Source: a bacterium ADurb.Bin236
Lineage (GTDB): Bacteria; UBP15; UBA6099
Length of the DNA: 63,316 bases
Assembly: GCA_002069885.1 (NCBI GenBank)
Contig: MWCD01000017.1
Coordinates: 1-63,316 of the forward strand
Reading direction: 5' to 3'
The translations under genes were made by a program, and so were the position numbers. The notes under the pieces were generated by a model. It saw only the letters and a program-made list of their open reading frames with translations, did not search any database and was not told the origin of the DNA. Positions 1 to 7,800 of this stretch are shown piece after piece. Positions within the stretch are counted from its first letter, which is position 1; each line of letters starts with the position of its first letter.

Positions 1-41
1 GTTCCTCCAAAACTGGATTCTACACCACCCCTCTTTCCACC

Positions 42-197
42 TTAAACCTCTGTCCAGTTTTCGGGGGGAAGCTCAATGATTATGTCTCTTTCCATAATGT
101 ATCCACGTTCACCTTCAAATATTCCAATAATTGTACCATCAGTTAAAGTAAACTCCTTAATAGATTTATGAGTTACTCCATTTTTTTTGAACTCCAT
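42..197 (-). CDS. small hypothetical protein, 51 aa, next to R-M island
   Basis: A 51-codon frame with ATG at 197 and TAA at 42-44. A good ribosome binding site (AGGTGA, about 6 nt upstream) supports it as a real gene despite its size. The product is acidic, with no membrane segment, Cys motif or recognisable domain. It opens MEFKKNGVTHK and ends PPENWTEV. The region is as AT-rich as the restriction-modification genes upstream and lies on the same strand, so it probably belongs to the same acquired block. I do not recognise a family and infer no function. Confidence 0.55.
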   Translation of the reverse strand: MEFKKNGVTHKSIKEFTLTDGTIIGIFEGERGYIMERDIIIELPPENWTEV

Positions 198-278
198 GAT
201 TTATCACCTTTTGTTTATATTTGTTTTTAACATCCACACAAAATAAGATATATTATGCCCTTTTCTTATGACATACTT

Positions 279-803
279 TTAATAAACGCTTTCGCGAAGT
301 GCATTATATAGTTTGGTTCTTCCAGAATAATTCCAGTATGTTACATCCTGTTCAATAAAAAGCCATTTAATTGACATCATGATCACATCGATGTTGTGTC
401 CACACGAATATTGGATATGATTACAGTCGCTTGCGGAAATAATCTCGCAATTATATATTCTATCAATTAGTGCTTTTACATGGTTAAACATTTCTGAATT
501 CTGTCTTTGCTTTTCCTCTAAATCTACAATAATTGAGGCATGGTTAGGCATGTTTCTATTGCTTCTGACATTAAATATTACGTCCGGCACATGAACTTGA
601 AAATCCATTCCATTATTCAAATATGCTGGTCTTCTCAATTCTATTCTTTTTTCATCAGACAAATTTTCAACAACATATATATATTTCGACGCATTGGTTC
701 CTGTGCCTGTTCCGGGGGTTTCATCTAGAAATTCACCAATTAAGTACTTTCTAATATCATTGCGATCAGTTTGTGTTAATCTTAGGTTAATCGTTGTAGT
801 CAT
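279..803 (-). CDS. hypothetical protein downstream of DpnII-type endonuclease
   Basis: 174 aa with ATG at 803; the in-frame TTG just upstream is less likely. It starts about 30 nt after the endonuclease stop, on the same strand and with the same AT-rich composition, so it is probably the last gene of the R-M operon or a co-inherited accessory gene. Visible features are a Gly/Thr-rich linker near residues 30-37, one pair of Cys-His stretches (CNH and CGH) in the C-terminal half, and a Trp/Tyr-rich C-terminal segment (WLFIEQDVTYWNYSGR). No signal peptide or membrane helix is seen. I do not recognise the family. Co-location suggests a link to R-M function, but that is only inference. Confidence 0.7.
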   Translation of the reverse strand: MTTTINLRLTQTDRNDIRKYLIGEFLDETPGTGTGTNASKYIYVVENLSDEKRIELRRPAYLNNGMDFQVHVPDVIFNVRSNRNMPNHASIIVDLEEKQRQNSEMFNHVKALIDRIYNCEIISASDCNHIQYSCGHNIDVIMMSIKWLFIEQDVTYWNYSGRTKLYNALRESVY

Positions 804-833
804 CAAAACACCATGATGCGTAATATGTTTTAA

Positions 834-1775
834 CTATACCACAGTTGCAACCAACTCATTTATCAGTATCGACTCAAGAATACCCCTAGAGACCATATTT
901 AGATTCAACGTATAATCAATATGTCTGAATGTCTCTTCAAGCGGCCGTAATGTGCTACTCCACCCAACACCATCTGTTACCCATACGAACGAATGACCAT
1001 CAGCAGAAAGGAAATCATAAAGTGATTTATATTCACCTGCAGTCGCTTTAAGTTTCGAGCCTCCACCTCCGTAATAGTTTGTTTCAAGAAGACACAATTT
1101 TCGCGCTTTCATAAAAGCCATATCAAACCGCCTTGAGGATTTGTCAACACGAAGCTCAAGACCCCATTCGTTTTTTATAGAAGTTGCTGTAGCCTGTGTC
1201 ATGAAAGCAATATCGTTTTTTTCACATATTGGTTTCGCAAGCTCCTCGACAATGCGCTCCATGGTTGTGCCGCCACGGTTTTTTCTTCCGTTACTGTCAA
1301 GACCTACCTCAACACCTATTACATAGTCCAAAACATTTTTAATGTTTTTGTTTTTAAATATATCTAAAAGGCCGGTATTCAATGAAAATCTATAAGCTTT
1401 TTCAATTTCATCGTTAGTTAGCTTTGCTTTGTTTTCAAAATTGAATTTTTCAAAAATAAAATGTCCGTCTGCGTAGCTTGTCAATATTGAATAATCGTCT
1501 TTTCTGCACGCCAAAAGAATAGGTATAAGCCTAGCCAATCTGCCATTTCTTTTTAAAAGCGTTTTGAATGCGCATTCGATGTCTTCTTTTCCCACAAGAT
1601 AATTCAAAGTATTCAGGTCAATCTCAATTTCTTCTATACTCCCAAAAACCTTATTCCAATCAACGAAATAGTCCCAGCGCGTATTCGACTCATTGAGTGT
1701 TTCAATAAAATATTTAAACGCTGTCTCAACTGAATCACAGCCAATTAAATCATTGAATGCATTGATAAGTTTCAC
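834..1775 (-). CDS. DpnII/MboI-family type II restriction endonuclease (predicted GATC)
   Basis: 313 aa. The sequence resembles the DpnII/MboI endonuclease family: a central GLDSNGRKNRGG segment near residues 155-168, then RRFDMAF and LLETNYYGGGGSK, which carry the likely acidic catalytic residues. Family members cut unmethylated GATC duplexes, so that specificity is inferred here. Translation starts at GTG 1775-1773, overlapping the methylase stop by 4 nt (GTGA), so endonuclease translation is probably coupled to methylase synthesis. Composition is AT-rich, unlike the GC-rich genes after 2750, which suggests horizontal acquisition. The frame is intact at about the usual family length, so it is presumably active. 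Confidence 0.9.
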   Translation of the reverse strand: MKLINAFNDLIGCDSVETAFKYFIETLNESNTRWDYFVDWNKVFGSIEEIEIDLNTLNYLVGKEDIECAFKTLLKRNGRLARLIPILLACRKDDYSILTSYADGHFIFEKFNFENKAKLTNDEIEKAYRFSLNTGLLDIFKNKNIKNVLDYVIGVEVGLDSNGRKNRGGTTMERIVEELAKPICEKNDIAFMTQATATSIKNEWGLELRVDKSSRRFDMAFMKARKLCLLETNYYGGGGSKLKATAGEYKSLYDFLSADGHSFVWVTDGVGWSSTLRPLEETFRHIDYTLNLNMVSRGILESILINELVATVV

Positions 1776-2602
1776 AATAATACCCCGATGCGATTAAGTC
1801 TTTTAACAGAGATATCAAGATACTCTTGGACATTGTCGATTCCGATAAACATCCGCCCTTCCATTTTGCAAACAACGCCTGTCGTTCCGCTTCCACAGAA
1901 AGGATCTAACACTAAATCGCCACGATTCGATGAAGCAAGAATTGCTCTTCGGACAACAGCAATTGGTTTCTGTGTAGGATGTTTCCCGTGTATTTTCTCT
2001 TCTTGCGACACAGCCGGAAGCTTCCAAACCGATTTCATTTGTTTTCCACCAGCCATTTCTCTCATAGCATCATAATTAAAAATGTGTTTTGATTTGCTAT
2101 TTTTTGATGCCCAAATTATATGTTCAGCCGCGTGGGTAAAGTAGCGACAGGATAGATTTGGCGGGGGCGATGTCTTTTCCCAAACAATATCGTTAAGAAT
2201 CTTGAATCTAGAATATTGCAAAGCTAAACCAACAGAATAGATGTTATGTGATGTGCCACAAATCCAAATGGTTCCATTCGGCTTTAGAATTCTTTGACAT
2301 TGGATAATCCATCGCAAATTAAAATCATGAACACTTTGTATTGCGATAGTCTTATCCCAATCACCCTTATTCACAGACGCCACCTTGCCGCTCTTGCAGG
2401 TAATCCCGCCGGATGAAAGAAAATACGGCGGATCGGTAAAAATAAGGTCAATGCTGTTATCTGGAATTAGCGGAAGTAATGAAAATGTGTCATGACGATA
2501 CAATTCAATACTTTTCTTGTAATCACAATAATATGGAGCAAGCGTCAATCCATCATTGCTAAAAAATGACCTCGTTTTGTTAATAGCTGTTTCTGTATTC
2601 AC
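1772..2602 (-). CDS. dpnA: DpnA-like adenine-specific DNA methyltransferase (GATC type)
   Basis: 276 aa with a GTG start at 2602. The order is catalytic motif IV (DPPYFLSSGG, residues 57-66) early and the SAM-binding motif (DPFCGSGTTGVV) late, as in beta-class N6-adenine/N4-cytosine methyltransferases. Further DpnA-family landmarks are KGDWDK, HNIYSVG, LSCRYFTH and KHPTQKP. In pneumococcal DpnII loci this enzyme methylates GATC, including single-stranded DNA, and accompanies a second Dam-like enzyme (DpnM). No DpnM partner is present between here and the next gene. It overlaps the endonuclease by 4 nt downstream and a short open frame by 4 nt upstream. Its predicted job is to protect the host from the adjacent endonuclease. 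Confidence 0.92.
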   Translation of the reverse strand: MNTETAINKTRSFFSNDGLTLAPYYCDYKKSIELYRHDTFSLLPLIPDNSIDLIFTDPPYFLSSGGITCKSGKVASVNKGDWDKTIAIQSVHDFNLRWIIQCQRILKPNGTIWICGTSHNIYSVGLALQYSRFKILNDIVWEKTSPPPNLSCRYFTHAAEHIIWASKNSKSKHIFNYDAMREMAGGKQMKSVWKLPAVSQEEKIHGKHPTQKPIAVVRRAILASSNRGDLVLDPFCGSGTTGVVCKMEGRMFIGIDNVQEYLDISVKRLNRIGVLL

Positions 2603-2691
2603 GAGTAAAAATTATAGATGAACTCGTGCTCAAATAACAATTTATTTTCTACATTATTTTCCTTGCTAGCGATGACGTTCGACTCACTCAT
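2599..2691 (-). other. short open frame (30 codons) overlapping methylase start; possible leader or gene remnant
   Basis: An open frame upstream of the methylase ends in TGA that overlaps the methylase GTG by 4 nt, the same geometry as the methylase-endonuclease junction. From its internal ATG at 2691 it encodes 30 aa ending HEFIYNFYS. The frame stays open upstream to about 2790, into the zinc-ribbon gene. It could be the 3' stub of a lost gene (for example a second methylase or controller) or a coupling peptide. No family match is recognisable. Confidence 0.25.
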
Positions 2692-2753
2692 ACATGCAAG
2701 TGCGGACAAATTCTGGATTTCAACAGGACTGTTTTCGAGAATTGACTCGTTCG

Positions 2754-3023
2754 TCACAGCCTGTGTTTTAGATGGCGATCCATGGAGTAGGGAAAAGTGA
2801 AGTTGCATTTGGGGCATTTGTAGGGAGGCATGGACGCGGCGGGGACTTTGAACTCGGCTCCGCATTCCTCGCACTTGTAGTCCACGAGCTTCTCTGGCAA
2901 AGCGGCGTCGGCCTCGAACATGGTTGACCTGCATGCCGGACACCAGTTGTCCCGGACAGTTTTTTCAGGCACGGCAAACATCAGGTATCCGCAACTGTTG
3001 CATTCATAGGCTTTTTCGCTCAT
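2754..3023 (-). CDS. zinc-ribbon protein with four CxxC motifs
   Basis: 89 aa, ATG at 3023 with GGAG 5 nt upstream. Four CxxC knuckles (CNSC, CPAC, CEEC, CPKC) form two tandem zinc ribbons. The first resembles a rubredoxin-like or regulatory ribbon (YECNSCGYLMF), the second an FmdB-like ribbon. There is no catalytic domain; such small proteins usually act as protein- or nucleic-acid-binding adaptors. The gene is GC-rich in its 5' part and ends at the boundary with the AT-rich island, so its last residues (DRHLKHRL) could have been altered by the insertion. That is conjecture. Confidence 0.8.
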   Translation of the reverse strand: MSEKAYECNSCGYLMFAVPEKTVRDNWCPACRSTMFEADAALPEKLVDYKCEECGAEFKVPAASMPPYKCPKCNFTFPYSMDRHLKHRL

Positions 3024-3062
3024 GTTCGCTCCGCGCTCCGCTTATATTGGTTCCGGCAATAT

Positions 3063-3071
3063 ATTATAGCA
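3063..3071 (-). promoter_or_regulatory. extended -10 promoter element for zinc-ribbon gene
   Basis: On the minus strand the sequence reads TGC TATAAT, a consensus extended -10, about 40 nt upstream of the zinc-ribbon start codon. No good -35 hexamer is seen, as is common for extended -10 promoters. Confidence 0.5.
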
Positions 3072-3198
3072 TATCGCGCGGATTTTTCATTCGCTCTCCC
3101 ATGCTTGATGTTTTACGTTTATACTAACGTATGATTTTTGAGGTTTGCGAGCGCTAAAAAATGGCAATGGCGCAATGTGACGCCAGGAGGTTTGAAAA

Positions 3199-4407
3199 AT
3201 GAAACGCTTCTTCGGGACGGCGATGGCGGCGGTTGTTCTTTTTTCCATTCTGTGCATGCAATCAAACGCCGAGGTGGTCGCGGAATACGGAAAAGGCAAA
3301 AGAGAGGACATCAACGGGGTGACTGTGGTTCACCTTGCGGGTTCTCACCGCGAGATGGGGCTTCAGCACGGCAATCTCTTGAAGCCGGAGATACATAAGC
3401 TGACGAATTATTTTTTTGAAGAAAAAGGATCAATGTTCGGAGCTAGCATCGGCGACATCCGCGCGGCGGCGGCTGTGATAGAGCCATTTATTCCCGCCAA
3501 ATATATTGAAGAAATGAAAGCGGTCGCGGAAGGCGCGGAGATTGATTATGAGAAAGTTCTTTTTTCTAATATCTTTTTGGATGTGGTGTCCGCGCACTGG
3601 GTGGGAGTGGGGCCGCAGTGTTCCAACTTCGCCGCCCTGCCCTCTATAACCCGCAACGGAGACATCGTTCATGGGCGCAATTTGGACTGGTCGGCGGACG
3701 CGACTATAGCGAGCGTGAACACGCTGTTCGTGTACAGGCCCGACGATGGGATAGCGTTCGTCGCGCCCGGCTGGCCGTCGATTGTGGGAATTCTTACCGG
3801 CATGAACGCCGAAAAGTTGAGCATGGGCGAGATGACCTCCATGTCCAGCGACGCGTCGTTGAAAGGAATGCCCATAATGATTCAACTAAGGCTTCTTGTG
3901 GAGACGTCCGGGTCGCTCGACGAGGCTTTCGCCGTTCTCAGGGACAACCCGCGCACGACCGGCTACAACGTGATAGTGGCGGACGCGAAGGCCGCAGACG
4001 CGATGGTAGTCGAGCAGTCCGCCGCCGACATTTTCCGCGCCGGGCCTAAAGACGGATTCGTACACCGCGCAAACCATTACCTTCACCCTAAACTGCAACA
4101 GACCCAGAACAGATATATGGCGATGTTTTACGAAGGCAAAAAATCCGACACTTATTACAGATATCAAAGGATAGAGCAGCTTGTGCGCGAGCGCAGCGGG
4201 CAGATAGACGCGGAAGCCGCGATGACGATAATGAGCGACCAGTTCGATCTTTCAATCGGAGCCGTTCCGGACAACCTGAAAAACACGGTGTGCAAGTCGA
4301 ACACTCTGCAGAGCGTCGTGATGCTTCCCGGCAGCGGAGAGATTTACGTCGGGTTCAAAGACATCCCGGTGTGTCACGACTACGTCAGGGTCAAAGTGGA
4401 ATTCTAG
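3199..4407 (+). CDS. secreted C45-family (acyltransferase/choloylglycine hydrolase-like) Ntn hydrolase
   Basis: 402 aa, ATG with AGGAGG about 8 nt upstream. Residues 1-24 are a classic signal peptide (AAVVLFSILCMQSNA), so the mature enzyme is exported. The segment QCSNFAAL (about residues 138-145) carries the candidate autocatalytic N-terminal nucleophile Cys, followed by GDIVHGRNLDW. This arrangement matches peptidase family C45 and the acyl-CoA:6-aminopenicillanate acyltransferase superfamily. Members cleave or transfer acyl groups on amide bonds; the substrate cannot be told here. The gene stands alone, divergent from the zinc-ribbon gene and convergent with the SDR gene. The C-terminal part keeps the LQSVVMLPGSGEIYVG strand pair seen in this fold. 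Confidence 0.85.
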   Translation: MKRFFGTAMAAVVLFSILCMQSNAEVVAEYGKGKREDINGVTVVHLAGSHREMGLQHGNLLKPEIHKLTNYFFEEKGSMFGASIGDIRAAAAVIEPFIPAKYIEEMKAVAEGAEIDYEKVLFSNIFLDVVSAHWVGVGPQCSNFAALPSITRNGDIVHGRNLDWSADATIASVNTLFVYRPDDGIAFVAPGWPSIVGILTGMNAEKLSMGEMTSMSSDASLKGMPIMIQLRLLVETSGSLDEAFAVLRDNPRTTGYNVIVADAKAADAMVVEQSAADIFRAGPKDGFVHRANHYLHPKLQQTQNRYMAMFYEGKKSDTYYRYQRIEQLVRERSGQIDAEAAMTIMSDQFDLSIGAVPDNLKNTVCKSNTLQSVVMLPGSGEIYVGFKDIPVCHDYVRVKVEF

Positions 4408-4505
4408 CATGATGGAATCGACGATATACTAATAACTCCGAGGCGTCTCTATCGGAAAAGCCGAAATGAATGTTCCGCGTCCCGGCCTTCATAGCGACAA
4501 AATGG

Positions 4506-4525
4506 ATTCCCGCTTACGCGGGAAT
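4506..4525. repeat. REP-like perfect palindrome in intergenic region
   Basis: An 8-bp perfect inverted repeat (ATTCCCGC / GCGGGAAT) with a 4-nt loop, in the 262-bp gap between convergent genes. Such ATTCCCGC...GCGGGAAT units are widespread dispersed palindromes in bacterial genomes. There is no T tract on either side, so it is not a standard terminator. Confidence 0.55.
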
Positions 4526-4669
4526 GACGGCACAAGAGACGATATACATATTTTTCCGGCTGGTACGCAAGCGACAACAGCAATGTGTATCCTGATATAA
4601 AACTGACTACGTTTATAAGCAGTCATAGAAAACGAAAATGCGCAAATCGGCGGCGACCGCTTTTCCGCG

Positions 4670-5494
4670 TCAAACGTTCATCAGAGTCATTCCGCCGGTG
4701 ACGTAGATGTGCTGGCCTGTCATGTACGACCCGTCATCGGAAGCGAGAAACGCGACAACTCCGGCTATGGTGTCCGGAGAAGCTATCTTTCCGAGGGGTA
4801 TCTTTTTTATTTCCTCTTCGATGATTTTTTCGACGGGTTTGCCGAAGGCGTCGGATTTCATTTTCCAAGCCATGCGTTCCATGTCGGTGTCCACTTTTCC
4901 GGGGCAGACGGCGTTGACGCGAATTTTGTGGGAAGCCAGTTCGAGGGCCATGACTTCCGTAAGAGCGATAACGCCTGATTTGGCGGCGCAGTAGGCTCCG
5001 AGGAACGGGTAAGGATATCTGCCGCGCCAAGAAGAGATGTTGATGATAGCGCCGCCGTTGCGCAGGCTTACCATCCATTGGGCGGCGGCGCGCGACACAA
5101 GGAATGTGCCGGTGAGATTTATGTCGATCATCTTGCGCCAGTCCGCCGGGTTCATCATGAAAGAGAGGTTCATGCCGAAAGCGGCTCCGGCGTTGTTGAC
5201 GACGATGTCGAGCCTGCCGAATTTTTCCTTAATTGCGGAGATTGCGTCGGCGACCGCTTTTTCGTCAGTGATATCGACATGGACGGGAAGAGCGGAGCGG
5301 CCCAATGCTTCGATCTCTTTGGCGCGGGAATTCAGTTCGCCCCACATCTCGTCTGATTCCGATTTGTCATTGCAGAGGTCGGCGATGACGATATCCGCGC
5401 CGAGAGAAGCAAGTTTGAGGGCGATTGCGCGTCCGATGCCGCGTTCTTTCGCCGCGCCTGTCACCAGAGCAACTTTTCCTGTGAGGTCTGCCAT
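4670..5494 (-). CDS. SDR-family oxidoreductase (3-oxoacyl-ACP reductase-like)
   Basis: 274 aa. Classical short-chain dehydrogenase layout: the NAD(P)-binding TGAAKERGIG loop near residue 12, NNAG near residue 100, and the Ser-Tyr-Lys triad with YCAAK (INISS upstream). The C-terminal PLGKIASPDTIAG and YMTGQHIYVTGG segments are typical of FabG-like reductases. It probably interconverts a hydroxyl and a keto group; the substrate is unknown. The start ATG at 5494 has AAGGAG 12 nt upstream. An MFS transporter gene lies 53 nt upstream on the same strand, so the pair may take up and oxidise a small organic compound. Confidence 0.88.
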   Translation of the reverse strand: MADLTGKVALVTGAAKERGIGRAIALKLASLGADIVIADLCNDKSESDEMWGELNSRAKEIEALGRSALPVHVDITDEKAVADAISAIKEKFGRLDIVVNNAGAAFGMNLSFMMNPADWRKMIDINLTGTFLVSRAAAQWMVSLRNGGAIINISSWRGRYPYPFLGAYCAAKSGVIALTEVMALELASHKIRVNAVCPGKVDTDMERMAWKMKSDAFGKPVEKIIEEEIKKIPLGKIASPDTIAGVVAFLASDDGSYMTGQHIYVTGGMTLMNV

Positions 5495-5547
5495 GATGCA
5501 AAAATCTCCTTGTATGTGTATTGGCGGCAGAGAGCCGCGGGTTTTGC

Positions 5548-6786
5548 CTACAACAGTTTATCCAAATCGACGCCTTTTGTCTCAGGAAGCAAAAAAGCGA
5601 TCATAAGAGCGGCGGCTAGAGGGCCTATGGCAAGAAAGCTTACCGCGGTTCCCAGCCCGCCCGCGACGCCTGCTATGCTGCCGACAATGAAAGGAGCGGC
5701 CACCTGAGCCGGACGACCCATGAGCGAGTTGCACCATGCCGCCGCGTTGCTCCTCAGTTCGGTCGGAAACAGTTCGGCGTTGAACGTGCTGGTAATGGGG
5801 AGTATCGCGAAAATGAAGAACATGCTGACGACCACCGAGGGGAGCATCATAGCGCCGGCGGCGTTGAAAGCCCAGACGAGCGAGGCCGCTCCGGCGGTGA
5901 AAAATATGACTCCGGTAAGTTTTCTTCCGATTTTGTCCATCATCACGCCGCTGACGATGTAGCCGGTCATGCCGACGACGGCGGCGACAGCCATCGCCGG
6001 GCCGACCTGATCGACGGTCCATCCGCGCTCCGTCTTTGCGAAGGCGACCCAGAAGTAAATGACGCCCGCGTAAGCCAGATAGCCGAGGAACCAGATTGCG
6101 CCGACGGCGGGGACATATTTTCTGCTGGGAGTCTTCCAGATGTGCCATAGGGAAGGAGGCGCGGCGGCTCCGGCGGCTTTGAGCGCGGAGAAGTGCGCCG
6201 TTTCTTTTATCAAAAGGACGAGAGCCGGGGCCAGAATCAGAGGCGCCCCGCCTGCCCAATACATCCCTCGCCAGCCCCATACCGGAAGAATGTTTTTGCT
6301 GATTATCATAGCGAAAGCTCCGCCGAGTCCGCCTGCGACCTGAAGAAGCGCCACGCATGTCGCCCTAGATTTTGCCGGGCATTCCTCTATCGTCATCACT
6401 ATTGCCGTGCCGAACTGGCTCACTAGAAACATCTTAGCGATGAATTGGGCGGCCATGAAAACCCAAATGCTGGGACTCATCGCGGTTATCACGCTGAACG
6501 TGGTGAACCCGCACAGCGAAATGAGCAGTATCGGCTTTCTTCCGAACCTGTCCCCCAGCCTGATAACGAAGAAACCCAAAATGGCCCCCACGTTAATCAA
6601 AGTCAAGACTACCTTGATGACATAGTTCATTGACACGCCGAATTCGCCGGGAAGTATGTCGATGACGAGGCTGATGATGAAGAAGTCGTAACCTTCGCAA
6701 AAGGTGGCTATGCACAGAAGCAGCATCATGATTATCACATAACCGCGCGGGCGCGCGTCGCTGCCTGATGCGGGGCCGATTTCCAT
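5548..6786 (-). CDS. MFS transporter (sugar/aromatic acid type), 12 TM
   Basis: 412 aa with about 12 hydrophobic helices. It contains the major facilitator loop motif GDRFGRKPILL between TM2 and TM3 and its second-half repeat DKIGRK. The early EGYDFF in TM1 and the ELFPTELRSNAAAW segment in the second half are typical of the sugar/metabolite:proton symporter families. It is an inner-membrane protein, substrate unknown. The start ATG at 6786 follows GGGGAGA and the promoter noted at 6823-6852. It is the first gene of a two-gene operon with the SDR. Confidence 0.88.
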   Translation of the reverse strand: MEIGPASGSDARPRGYVIIMMLLLCIATFCEGYDFFIISLVIDILPGEFGVSMNYVIKVVLTLINVGAILGFFVIRLGDRFGRKPILLISLCGFTTFSVITAMSPSIWVFMAAQFIAKMFLVSQFGTAIVMTIEECPAKSRATCVALLQVAGGLGGAFAMIISKNILPVWGWRGMYWAGGAPLILAPALVLLIKETAHFSALKAAGAAAPPSLWHIWKTPSRKYVPAVGAIWFLGYLAYAGVIYFWVAFAKTERGWTVDQVGPAMAVAAVVGMTGYIVSGVMMDKIGRKLTGVIFFTAGAASLVWAFNAAGAMMLPSVVVSMFFIFAILPITSTFNAELFPTELRSNAAAWCNSLMGRPAQVAAPFIVGSIAGVAGGLGTAVSFLAIGPLAAALMIAFLLPETKGVDLDKLL

Positions 6787-6822
6787 ATTGTCTCCCCAAA
6801 GTGATTTATCGCCGTCAAGCCT

Positions 6823-6852
6823 AACATATCAGACATTGAGTCTTAAGGTCAA
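6823..6852 (-). promoter_or_regulatory. sigma70-type promoter for MFS-SDR operon
   Basis: On the minus strand TTGACC (6852-6847) is followed after 18 nt by TATGTT (6828-6823), about 40 nt before the transporter start. The -35 is strong and the -10 moderate. Confidence 0.45.
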
Positions 6853-6926
6853 CACAAAAAGCGCGGGAGCCCGCAGCGAGGAAACGAAACTTCACGCGGC
6901 AGGGGCTTTGTGTTAAACTGATGTCG

Positions 6927-6950
6927 GGCAGGAACACCTTTGTTCCTGCC
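6927..6950 (+). promoter_or_regulatory. hairpin in nadK leader
   Basis: A perfect 9-bp inverted repeat (GGCAGGAAC / GTTCCTGCC) with a 6-nt loop ends 3 nt before the GGGAGA ribosome binding site of nadK. It is too close to the binding site to be a terminator for another gene and could modulate translation. Confidence 0.4.
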
Positions 6951-6966
6951 GCTGGGAGACATTACT

Positions 6967-7791
6967 ATGATAAGCAACATCAAGAGGGTGGGAATACGGG
7001 TAAACAGGCAGAAGGTAGAGCCTGAAAAAGTCAAGGAACTCAAGGACTGGCTGGAAGAAAAAGGAGTGGGAGCGACGGTTGTCAAGGACGCCGCCGAACG
7101 GTTGCCTCGCGGTCTGGACCTGCTGATAGTGATGGGCGGAGACGGAACGTTGCTGGGCGGGGCGCGCATGGCGGCAAAAGAAGGCGTCCCCATCGTTGGA
7201 ATCGATTTTGGCGGCCTCGGTTTCCTCACCGAAATCAAATATCTTGACGCGCGGAAAGCGTTGTCGAAAATTCTCGAAGGAGACTGTCAGATAGAAGAGC
7301 GCTCGATGCTTGAAACAGATCTGACGTGCAGAGACTCCGGGAAAAGGATAACGCTTCCGGCGGTAAACGACGTCGTCATATCAAAGAACACCGGAATAAT
7401 CGTCAGGTTGAAGATATTCATCAACGACGAATACTTCACGGAGTTTCCGGGGGACGGACTGATTATATCCAGCGCGACAGGCTCGACGGCTTACTCGCTT
7501 TCGGCGGGCGGGCCGATGGTGTCTCCGGGGCTGGACGTGATAGTGATAACGCCTATCTGCCCGCACACGCTGCTGGAAAGGTCGCTTGTGATAGCCGGAA
7601 ACGATGTCACTAGGGTCGCCGTGCCGTCCGTAAGAACGGATATCATGGCGATAATCGACGGACAGAAGGAACAACCGCTAGAGCCGGGCAGCGAGGTCGT
7701 CGTCCGCAGGGCGGAGCGCCCTGCCCGCTTCGTCAGGCTTAAACCTTCTCGGTTTTTTGAAACGGTAAGAGGAAAACTTCACACCAGATGA
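6967..7791 (+). CDS. nadK: NAD kinase
   Basis: 274 aa counted from ATG 6967, chosen over an upstream in-frame TTG at 6940 because GGGAGA sits 7 nt ahead and the TTG lies inside a hairpin. The enzyme phosphorylates NAD to NADP with ATP or polyphosphate in the cytoplasm. Hallmarks are GGDGTLLGGAR, the NDVVISK segment, and DGLIISSATGSTAYSLSAGGP. Most family members have a Thr-Pro before the TGSTAY; here it is Ser-Ala, a modest deviation. It is the first gene of a nadK-recN-steA-steB-GT2 run, an order also found in Actinobacteria. Confidence 0.95.
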   Translation: MISNIKRVGIRVNRQKVEPEKVKELKDWLEEKGVGATVVKDAAERLPRGLDLLIVMGGDGTLLGGARMAAKEGVPIVGIDFGGLGFLTEIKYLDARKALSKILEGDCQIEERSMLETDLTCRDSGKRITLPAVNDVVISKNTGIIVRLKIFINDEYFTEFPGDGLIISSATGSTAYSLSAGGPMVSPGLDVIVITPICPHTLLERSLVIAGNDVTRVAVPSVRTDIMAIIDGQKEQPLEPGSEVVVRRAERPARFVRLKPSRFFETVRGKLHTR

Positions 7792-7800
7792 GGCCCGGTT

